A stretch of DNA of 64,000 bases from NCBI RefSeq assembly GCF_027530345.1, contig NZ_JAPZQK010000018.1:62001-126000 (forward strand). The letters are read 5' to 3'. The DNA is from Silanimonas sp. (lineage in GTDB: Bacteria > Pseudomonadota > Gammaproteobacteria > Xanthomonadales > Xanthomonadaceae). Positions 58,777 to 64,000 of the stretch are shown piece by piece. The translations under genes and the position numbers were made by a program. Position 1 is the first letter of the stretch, and each line of letters starts with the position of its first letter. The notes below the pieces were generated by a model. That model ran no database searches and was not told where the DNA came from. It was given only the letters and a program-made list of their open reading frames with translations.

Positions 58777-59337
58777 ATGACCAACGCCGCCACCAAGATG
58801 ACCCCGAGGCGCGAGCGCCTCACCCTGAGCCGCATCGAGATGGCCGACGCCCTCGACCTGTCCGTTTCGGCCCTAGACAGGATCGCCCGCGACAACCCGC
58901 CCGGCTGCGTTCGAGGCGGCAAGGGCAACGAGACCCGGTTCACCGCTCACGAGTTCCTCGCCTGGTACATGGACCGCGAGGCCGGCCGGGGCGAGGGCTT
59001 CGAGGCCGCGCGCACCCGCAAGATGAACGCCGACGCGGCGCGGTCCGAGCTTCAGCTCGCCAAGGAACGGGGCGACGTTGCGCCAGTAGCGCACATGACC
59101 GCCGCGTGGCTGAGGGCCGCGAAGATGATTCAGGTGAACGTGATGGGCGTGGCCCAGCGGGCCGCCGTGCGCATCGTCGGCGAGACGAACGAAAGCCGGA
59201 TCAAGTCGGTGCTCCGCGAGGAGATCCACGCCGCCCTCGAGTCTGGCGCCAATTCGATCGACGCATGGGCCGGCGATGGCGCCGCCGACGATCCCCTCGA
59301 CCTCACCAACATCGCCCAGGAGGGCGACGACGAATGA
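58777..59337 (+). CDS. Small terminase subunit, Nu1 family
   Basis: 186 aa from ATG 58777. The N-terminal winged-helix (LSRIEMADALDLSVSALDRI) is followed by GCVRGGKGNETRFTAHEFLA and WYMDRE, which align with lambda Nu1 (VLRGGGKGNEVLYDSAAVIK WYAERD). The next helix (RKMNADAARSELQLAKERGD) also corresponds to Nu1, then SRIKSVLREEIHAAL. TerS recognises the packaging site and recruits TerL. No TerL gene is present in the element, so it probably redirects a helper phage's motor. Its stop overlaps the next gene (ATGA). Confidence 0.87.
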   Translation: MTNAATKMTPRRERLTLSRIEMADALDLSVSALDRIARDNPPGCVRGGKGNETRFTAHEFLAWYMDREAGRGEGFEAARTRKMNADAARSELQLAKERGDVAPVAHMTAAWLRAAKMIQVNVMGVAQRAAVRIVGETNESRIKSVLREEIHAALESGANSIDAWAGDGAADDPLDLTNIAQEGDDE

Positions 59338-59672
59338 CCACGCCCCTGCACAATTACAGCAACCCCGAAGGCATCCGCCGCGCGATGCGCCGCGCCCGCC
59401 TCTACCTGGTCCACGATCCTGAGATCGCCGCCCGCCGCGCGCGCGCCGACGAGTTGCTCGAGGGCGCTGCCAATTCGCTGCGCCGCGCCGCGCTGCTCTA
59501 CATGCAGGCCGGCGACCTCGACGCCGCGAAGCGAGCTCGCGCCACGCTGGAAAACCTGCAGGAGGCGGAACGCGGAGCAAGTCCGAACAATGCGGAAAAC
59601 GCGCAAGTGGACGCCCCAGCGACGGGGCGGAACCATGCGCCCACACAACGCAAAGCGAGGCCTTGCCCTTGA
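59334..59672 (+). CDS. Hypothetical protein between terS and the capsid gene
   Basis: 112 aa from ATG 59334, coupled to terS. It is mostly helical: RRAMRRARLYLVHDPEIAAR, NSLRRAALLYMQAGDLDAAK and RARATLENLQEAERGAS, with a polar tail. No family recognised. The position suggests a packaging or head-assembly helper such as a scaffold, but this is only inferred. It overlaps the TTG start of the capsid gene. Confidence 0.65.
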   Translation: MTTPLHNYSNPEGIRRAMRRARLYLVHDPEIAARRARADELLEGAANSLRRAALLYMQAGDLDAAKRARATLENLQEAERGASPNNAENAQVDAPATGRNHAPTQRKARPCP

Positions 59673-60682
59673 GCACGATCCCGACCCGAAGCACCCGCGG
59701 CGCCGCCCTGTCGGCGCGCCCTCTCTCCGCCGCCGTTGAACTGGCCCGCTTGATCGAGGCCGCCGAGAACGCGCCCGGCGACCTGGTGAAAGTCACCGAC
59801 TACTCCGACGGTTCGCAGCGCTTCCAAACGATCCTGAAGCGCGACCCGGTGGCCGGTGGCGGGCTGTCGCTGCGCGCCATGCTGCCCGAGCTGTTGGACG
59901 CGAACGGCCGCCTTCGCCGCACCCCGGAAGCCGTCGCCGGCGCATCCAGCATCCGCCTGGACACCGCCATTGCCCGGGCCTCGCGCGTGGTGCAGGCCGG
60001 CGCCGCCCTGCTGATTTCCGAGGACCGCACCGCGGCCGTGCCCAACGGGCCCGCCGACGGCGCGCCGGCCATGTACCAGGACACCGCGGGCTATCGCATC
60101 GTGAACCCGATGCCGCTCGCCACCATCACCCCGGACGATTCCGACATCACCGCGACGCCGTGGGCGAACGTGGTTCAGGACGCCCGCGCGAATTGGGGCA
60201 CGGCCCCGATCATCGGCGCCCAAGTCGTCATCCCGCGTCGCCGCCTGAAAGACACCGAGCCGGGCGGTGATGACCTCGTGGGCGAGCTCCTGACCTCGCT
60301 TGTGCTGGGCCTCGCAAACGCCGCGGATCGCCTGTTGCTCGCGCAGATCGCCGCCGCGTCGCCGACCGCTTTCACCCTAGCGAAGGCTGCCGCGGCTCGC
60401 GTCCGCTTCGAAGAGCTGCGCGCCCTGGTTGGCACGTCGGGCGCCGGCGCCGCCGTCGGGCAGGATGGCCAGCTCCGCGCCAACGGCATCGCGGCCGAGC
60501 TGACGGGCGAAGCTGCCGGAACCATCGTCGGCGCCTTCGATCGCTCCGCGCTGCTGATCCGCGACCGAATCGAAGTGCTCATCGAACGCCGCGACGTGGC
60601 GGGCCGCCAGCGCGTCACCGCCTGGGCAGCGATGGCCCCGCTTGTGCCGACTGGCACCGCTCACTTCTGGACGGCTTCGTAA
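59669..60682 (+). CDS. Major capsid protein-like (HK97 fold, probable)
   Basis: 337 aa. TTG 59669 (overlapping the previous TGA) or TTG 59663 is the start; no ATG fits. The N-terminal 90 residues are Ala-rich and helical, as in a delta or scaffold-like domain. The C-terminal half reads as an HK97-type capsid (WGTAPIIGAQVVIPRRRLKD, then IVGAFDRSALLIRDRIEVLI and ERRDVAGRQRVTAWAAMAPL, like the P-domain end of HK97 gp5). No head protease gene is next to it. Homology is by pattern only and needs a profile search. Confidence 0.68.
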   Translation: MSTIPTRSTRGAALSARPLSAAVELARLIEAAENAPGDLVKVTDYSDGSQRFQTILKRDPVAGGGLSLRAMLPELLDANGRLRRTPEAVAGASSIRLDTAIARASRVVQAGAALLISEDRTAAVPNGPADGAPAMYQDTAGYRIVNPMPLATITPDDSDITATPWANVVQDARANWGTAPIIGAQVVIPRRRLKDTEPGGDDLVGELLTSLVLGLANAADRLLLAQIAAASPTAFTLAKAAAARVRFEELRALVGTSGAGAAVGQDGQLRANGIAAELTGEAAGTIVGAFDRSALLIRDRIEVLIERRDVAGRQRVTAWAAMAPLVPTGTAHFWTAS

Positions 60683-61080
60683 TGCTCGCGCGGGCAATCG
60701 AGTTGCTCACCGGCCGCTCCGGCAAGGCCGCCAACCGCGCAGAGGAAAAGCACGCGCGGCGCCTCGCGGAGTTGCCCCGGCCGCTGCGCGAGTTGGTCGA
60801 CGGCGCTCACGTGACTGTGCGCGAGCCCGGCCACGACGACGCCCCGCCCCGCGTGGTGTTGATCGCTGAGCCGGCCGGCATGTGGCAGTGGCGCGACCGC
60901 GAGGCCACCGCCAAGCGCCTCGCGCAGGCCCTACCGGGCTTCGCCGTCACCGAATACGCCGCCGCGGCTCGCGCGCTGGAAGTGCTGGCCGAGAACGCCA
61001 CCCGAACGCATGCCACGCCATCGCAGGTCGCCCGGGGGTTCGGCCACCGTCCGGCCCGCCCGTGGGTCGCCGACTACTGA
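60682..61080 (+). CDS. Hypothetical protein downstream of the capsid gene
   Basis: 132 aa; TAATG overlap with the capsid gene. AIELLTGRSGKAANRAEEKH, then LPRPLRELVDGAHVTVREPG and QWRDREATAKRLAQALPGFA. No family recognised. It could be a head-completion or regulatory protein of the element, but nothing in the sequence shows this. Confidence 0.62.
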   Translation: MLARAIELLTGRSGKAANRAEEKHARRLAELPRPLRELVDGAHVTVREPGHDDAPPRVVLIAEPAGMWQWRDREATAKRLAQALPGFAVTEYAAAARALEVLAENATRTHATPSQVARGFGHRPARPWVADY

Positions 61081-61094
61081 TCCGAGACCGCACC

Positions 61095-61289
61095 ATGACC
61101 GACCGAACCGAACGCCGCGCCCGGAAGCTATCCGTGTGCCTGCCGCCGACGCTGTGGCGCGAGCTGGAGGCCGAGCGCGAACGCCTCACCACGCAGGCCG
61201 GCGCCGAGCTGAGCCTTTCGCAGACGGTGGCCGCCCTGGTGCGCCGTGGCATTGCAGATCGCGACCGGACCGTGAGCCGGGCCGCGTAA
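61095..61289 (+). CDS. Small ribbon-helix-helix-like protein
   Basis: 64 aa from ATG 61095. RKLSVCLPPTLWRELEAERE as a beta strand plus helix, and LSLSQTVAALVRRGIADRD as the second helix, match the CopG/Arc-type ribbon-helix-helix pattern. It may be a repressor of the element's operon or a replication control protein. Last gene before attR. Confidence 0.65.
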   Translation: MTDRTERRARKLSVCLPPTLWRELEAERERLTTQAGAELSLSQTVAALVRRGIADRDRTVSRAA

Positions 61290-61621
61290 CCGAAAAGCCC
61301 GGCGCGCCCTTGGCATGGGGGGCGCCGGCAGACGATGGGCGGCGGGCCTGGCATGGCCCCGCGCCTCCCGGAGTCTGGCGCTAGCAGGCCGCGCGCCTGC
61401 CGTTTCCTCCCCGGTCGCATGGGAAATGCGGACACGCCGCCGCGAGTGGAAGCACGCGGTAACCTGGCCCCCGGTAGCGCCCACCGCTCCCGGGGGCTTC
61501 TTCATTCCGTTGTTCCGCAGCAGCAAGTTCCTGTGTAACCTTTGCGGCGCGGGTAACGGTGCGGTATCGCCCGAGTAGTACCGAGATTGTTGGGCATGAT
61601 CTAAGGGCGCTTCAGCCTTCA
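61290..61621 (+). other. Non-coding right end of the element
   Basis: No convincing gene in these 332 nt. It holds GCGGTAAC (61456-61463), GTGTAAC (61533-61539) and GCGGGTAAC (61549-61557), related to the repeats beside attL; 61552-61564 repeats 13 bp (GGTAACGGTGCGG) of the left copy exactly. A strong hairpin at 61467-61497 (GCCCCCGG with inner AGCG, pairing to CGCT and CCGGGGGC), followed by TTCTTCATT, should terminate the element's main operon. Confidence 0.65.
61467..61497 (+). terminator. Terminator of the element's main operon
   Basis: GCCCCCGG (61467-61474) pairs with CCGGGGGC (61490-61497), and AGCG/CGCT extends the stem within the loop. TTCTTCATT follows. It stands 178 nt after the last gene. 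Confidence 0.65.
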
Positions 61622-61645
61622 GTTCGAGTCCCACGCCCGGCACCA
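61622..61645 (+). repeat. attR: right 24-bp direct repeat
   Basis: An exact copy of the tRNA-Leu 3' end (52806-52829), standing alone without the rest of the tRNA. It marks the right boundary of the element. Confidence 0.95.
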
Positions 61646-61655
61646 GATCCGACAA

Positions 61656-61688
61656 CGAACCCCGCCTCGCGCGGGGTTCGTCGTTTTC
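61656..61688 (+). terminator. Original tRNA-Leu terminator, displaced by the element
   Basis: CGAACCCCGC (61656-61665) and GCGGGGTTCG (61671-61680) form a 10-bp stem, followed by TCGTTTTC. It stands 10 nt after attR, which would be 10 nt after the tRNA in the uninterrupted chromosome. It is also positioned to end the convergent kinase gene. Confidence 0.8.
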
Positions 61689-61701
61689 CGGCCGAGCTGC
61701 C

Positions 61702-62208
61702 TCAGACGTCGCCGCGAATGGCGCGCAGTGCCGCCTCGAGCAGCGCAGGCGCCGACACCGTCGCATCGAGATGCACCACGCCGTCCTCGTCCACGGGGGG
61801 GTCGAATCGCCCCGCCACGGCATGCGCCAGGCCGGGCTGGCGATCGCGTGGCGCATCGTGGTGGTCGGTGGCGATTCGTTTCGCCGCGACGTCGGGCGGC
61901 AGGTCGAGCCAGAGCAGCACGAAGAGCGCACCGAGCGACGCCGCCAATTCGTGCAGCTCGTGGCGCTCGGCACGGGTCGCCAGCGTGGCACCGTCCACGA
62001 CCACCTTGGCCCCGGTGCGCAGCAGCAGGCTCACGTCCAGACGCACGATCTCGAAGGCCGCCCGTTTCGCAGCGCGATCGTCCCACTCCGGGAATTCGGC
62101 CATGCGGATCGTGTCGCGCGAGACGATCTCGGCATGCAGGCGCGCCTGCAGGCCTTTCGCGAGCGTGGATTTTCCGGCGCCGGGCAAACCGGCGAGGGCG
62201 ATCAGCAT
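61702..62208 (-). CDS. P-loop kinase (AAA_33/zeta-toxin-like fold)
   Basis: 168 aa. The Walker A is LIALAGLPGAGKSTLAKGLQ (about 2-21), followed by VSRDTIRMAEFPEW and a Lid-like stretch with VVVDGATLATRAERHELHEL, then WLDLPPDVAAKRIATD. The pattern is that of small-molecule kinases of the AAA_33 group, such as predicted nucleoside, sugar or O-phosphoserine kinases. The substrate is unknown. No antitoxin-like partner is next to it. Confidence 0.72.
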   Translation of the reverse strand: MLIALAGLPGAGKSTLAKGLQARLHAEIVSRDTIRMAEFPEWDDRAAKRAAFEIVRLDVSLLLRTGAKVVVDGATLATRAERHELHELAASLGALFVLLWLDLPPDVAAKRIATDHHDAPRDRQPGLAHAVAGRFDPPVDEDGVVHLDATVSAPALLEAALRAIRGDV

Positions 62209-62275
62209 GTGGCGTCGGATCGTAGCGGTGTGCGTCGAACCATAGCCCGACCGCGATGCCGTTTACGAGACGCCG

Positions 62276-62743
62276 TCACCATGCCGGCCACCAGCCCCGT
62301 CCGCTTCGCGCATAGCGATCGGCGGCGCGCTCGAAGCGGTTGCGGGCGCTGACGCCACCCGAGATCAAGTAAGCGAAGGGAAACAGCGGACCCAGCACCA
62401 GCGCCTGCCGCACATGCGCCAATTCGTGGCGGCCGAGATGCACGCGCTCGGTCCGGAACGGGGCCAGCGAATCGCGACGCGCGGCCTCGCGGGCCCGGTA
62501 GCTCGGCACGCGGAGATCGAGCGTCGGCAGGCGGCTGAGCACCACCTGCCCCAGCGCGAGTGCGCCCATCGGGCCGAACGGAAACCGCGTGACCACCAGC
62601 ATGGGGCCGAGGGTCGAGAACCGCGCGCCGAACGGCCACGCCATGAGGGCCATCACCAGCATCGGCACGGTCAGCGGCAGGGCCCAGAGCGCGCCGGCGA
62701 CGCCGGAAATCGCGCGTGCGAGGCGCCGGGCCGACGCGGCCAT
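62276..62743 (-). CDS. Membrane-associated HExxH-motif protein
   Basis: 155 aa from ATG 62743. Two N-terminal hydrophobic segments (ALPLTVPMLVMALMAWPF, then a second near GALALGQVVL) are followed by GRHELAHVRQALVLGPL, an HExxH zinc-type motif (about 111), and RFERAADRYA, which may supply a third ligand. This resembles short peptidase-like proteins with an M48/M56-type motif. Whether it is an active protease is not clear. It starts 4 nt after the hydrolase stop. Confidence 0.55.
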   Translation of the reverse strand: MAASARRLARAISGVAGALWALPLTVPMLVMALMAWPFGARFSTLGPMLVVTRFPFGPMGALALGQVVLSRLPTLDLRVPSYRAREAARRDSLAPFRTERVHLGRHELAHVRQALVLGPLFPFAYLISGGVSARNRFERAADRYARSGRGWWPAW

Positions 62744-62747
62744 CGCT

Positions 62748-63524
62748 TCAATCCGCGGCGAAGAAGCGACGCAACGCCGCGTCGTAATCGGGGAACACCT
62801 GCACATTGCTGTGCTGCGCTTGGGCGAGGCGGAGCACTTCCGGCGGACGGGGCATCGCGCCGATCAGGGCCTCCGCATGGGCGGGCGGCGTCACGTTGTC
62901 CTGTCCAGCGATGACGACGAAGGTCGGCATGCCGAGCTTCGGCGCACGGCGCCAACTTTCGAACGGATCCTTGAGCAGCCACGCAAGGGGCACCCACGGG
63001 TAATGCCCCTGCCCCACGCGCAGAACGCTGTCGAACGGCGTGACCAGGGCAAGCCGACGCACCGGGCGCACCGCGGCCACATGCACGGCAACGCCGCTGC
63101 CGAGGCTGCGACCAAACACATCGACCGCCGCATGCGAACGCGCCACATGGTCGAACAGCGCGATGGCATCGGCAGCCAATGCGGCCTCGCTGGGTTCGCC
63201 GCTGCTGTGCCCATAGCCCCGGTACGACACCAGATAGACGGAGTGGTCGGGCGCCCAGGTCGCGACGTCGTCGCGGCTCAGGGAGATGTCCTCGCCATTG
63301 CCTCCGAAGTACAGCAAGGCCCGCGGCTGGCCCGGGTTCACCACCCAGCCGCGCAGCGTCGCGCCGTTGACCTCGAACTGGAACTCCGGCGCCAGCGGCG
63401 GATTGCGCGTCAATTGCGGATAGAACAGCAGGCTGCGCTGCTTGCTGTACATCAGGGCGACCAGGGCCGCGTAGAGGCAGGCCGCCACGCCGATGAAGAG
63501 ACCGAGGGTGCGCCAGCCGCTCAT
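62748..63524 (-). CDS. Membrane-anchored alpha/beta hydrolase (Bem46/ABHD-like)
   Basis: 258 aa. An N-terminal anchor (LGLFIGVAACLYAALVALMY, about 7-26) is followed by RSLLFYPQL, LLYFGGNGEDISLSRDDVAT (oxyanion region), YLVSYRGYGHSSGEPSEAAL and the nucleophile elbow VFGRSLGSGVAV (Ser about 142). The Asp is in VIAGQDNVTPPAHAEALI and the His in QAQHSNVQVFPDY. Serine hydrolase of unknown substrate. It overlaps the next gene by ATGA. Confidence 0.85.
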   Translation of the reverse strand: MSGWRTLGLFIGVAACLYAALVALMYSKQRSLLFYPQLTRNPPLAPEFQFEVNGATLRGWVVNPGQPRALLYFGGNGEDISLSRDDVATWAPDHSVYLVSYRGYGHSSGEPSEAALAADAIALFDHVARSHAAVDVFGRSLGSGVAVHVAAVRPVRRLALVTPFDSVLRVGQGHYPWVPLAWLLKDPFESWRRAPKLGMPTFVVIAGQDNVTPPAHAEALIGAMPRPPEVLRLAQAQHSNVQVFPDYDAALRRFFAAD

Positions 63525-64000
63525 GGGCGCACCGACTCGACCGATTCCACCCGGCCGTCGCTGAGCATCACGCGGGCGAGGAAGCGCGAATCATCGCGCC
63601 GGAACCACCATTCCTCGCGCGGCCTCGGCTGGACGCGGGCTTGGCCGAAACCATCTCGAAGGATTTGGTCCGCATAGGTCGTCCGCCGGCGCAACGGCGC
63701 ACCGCAGCGAAGCACCAGTTCCCCTTCGCTCAATCCGCGCTGCAAGGCCGTGGCCGTGCAGCGTCCGCCCACACCGGGCTGGCCGTAGCCGAGGGTTTCC
63801 TCAGCCTCCAGCACGCCGTCGACGAAACGCAGGCGCACCGTGAGCCGACTGGGGCCGAAGTTGTAGTACCAGTCCTCGATGCGGCGCTCAACGCGCTGCT
63901 CGATCAGGCCGCCCTCGCCGCGGATGAGGAATTCGCCGCGTGGCGCGCGCCAGTAGGGGTCGCCACAGCGCGAGAGGACCTGCACGTCCAGAGCGCCACG
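63521..64000 (-). CDS. DUF2845 domain protein (5' end outside the window)
   Basis: The frame is open to the right edge; an internal GTG at 63985 is unlikely to be the true start, since a signal peptide would be expected further upstream. Two CGxP units (VLSRCGDPYWRAPRGEF and LVLRCGAPLRRRTTY) and RRIEDWYYNFGPSRLTVRLR with FVDGVLEAEETLGYGQPG are the DUF2845 pattern, periplasmic proteins of unknown function. At least 159 residues. The ATGA overlap couples it to the hydrolase gene. Confidence 0.7.
   Translation of the reverse strand, partial: RGALDVQVLSRCGDPYWRAPRGEFLIRGEGGLIEQRVERRIEDWYYNFGPSRLTVRLRFVDGVLEAEETLGYGQPGVGGRCTATALQRGLSEGELVLRCGAPLRRRTTYADQILRDGFGQARVQPRPREEWWFRRDDSRFLARVMLSDGRVESVESVRP

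Larger units (their letters stand above)
52806..61645. mobile_element. Integrated phage satellite-like element at tRNA-Leu (about 8.8 kb)
   Basis: Bounded by perfect 24-bp repeats of the tRNA 3' end. It carries, all on the plus strand, an integrase, an AlpA-like regulator, a Toprim/helicase replication protein, a Nu1-like small terminase, an HK97-like capsid protein and six other small genes. There is no large terminase, portal, head protease, tail, holin or lysin gene, and no conjugation gene. This gene content matches phage satellites (P4-like elements and PICIs), which replicate alone and use a helper phage for packaging and lysis. GC is similar to the host's, so it is well adapted or comes from a related host. 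Confidence 0.88.

Noticed and set aside
61290-61560. Short open frames in the right end of the satellite
   Set aside because: They lack a ribosome-binding site and codon bias, and overlap a terminator hairpin and the integrase-type repeats.

Overview
The window is a GC-rich (roughly two-thirds G+C, with strong G/C third-position preference) chromosomal stretch that looks like a member of the Xanthomonadales/Lysobacterales (Gammaproteobacteria). The indications are a serine O-succinyltransferase (SST) of the Xanthomonas type, a MetX-like homoserine acyltransferase followed by metB behind a SAM-I riboswitch, the yciO-scpA-scpB-rluB order, and a complete ccmABCDEFGHI cytochrome c maturation operon. 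The family or genus cannot be settled from this window.

Layout. 1-9003: smc (truncated at the left edge), bolA and yciI on the minus strand; then a CsgG-like protein, a solute-binding protein, yciO, scpA, scpB, rluB and a methyltransferase on the plus strand. With smc this gives all three condensin subunits. 9031-12407 (minus): a secreted esterase, an omega-amidase-like hydrolase and a methionine-type aminotransferase. 12474-18647: a sulfur block with cysB divergent from cysG-cysK, then riboswitch-metX-metB. A near-identical palindrome lies in both the cysB/cysG and the cysK/metX intergenic regions. 18712-26672: valS, hemolysin-III family gene, rimI with a HolD-like gene and pssA (minus), a DUF4124 gene, proS, and an H-NS family gene behind a perfect inverted repeat. 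26731-32411: a ThrE-type exporter, a DMT transporter, and an Mla-type lipid transport operon (STAS-fused MlaE, MlaF, MlaD, auxiliary lipoprotein).

32437-44483 (minus) is about 12 kb of three very large secreted peptidase genes: one M64 metallopeptidase and two S8 subtilases. All three end in a PPC domain plus two copies of a small beta-rich module, which is also found once at the end of the esterase at 9031. The middle subtilase carries a one-base frameshift between its catalytic Asp and His, and the M64 gene overlaps its stop codon by 4 nt. 44678-51547 is the ccm operon and 51578-52720 is SST.

52743-52829 is tRNA-Leu(CAA). Its 3' end is repeated perfectly over 24 bp at 61622-61645, which delimits an 8.8 kb integrated element. 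The element carries a P4-type tyrosine integrase, an AlpA-like regulator, a large Toprim/helicase replication protein, a Nu1-like small terminase, an HK97-like major capsid protein and a few unknown small genes. It has no large terminase, portal, protease or tail genes. I read it as a phage satellite that can excise and replicate itself and steer packaging, but depends on a helper phage. It also has integrase arm-type repeats at both ends, iteron-like repeats before alpA and a large nested inverted repeat inside the replication gene.

61702-64000 (minus) returns to chromosomal genes: a P-loop kinase, an HExxH membrane protein, an alpha/beta hydrolase and a DUF2845 protein cut by the right edge. 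No CRISPR array, rRNA or transposase was seen.
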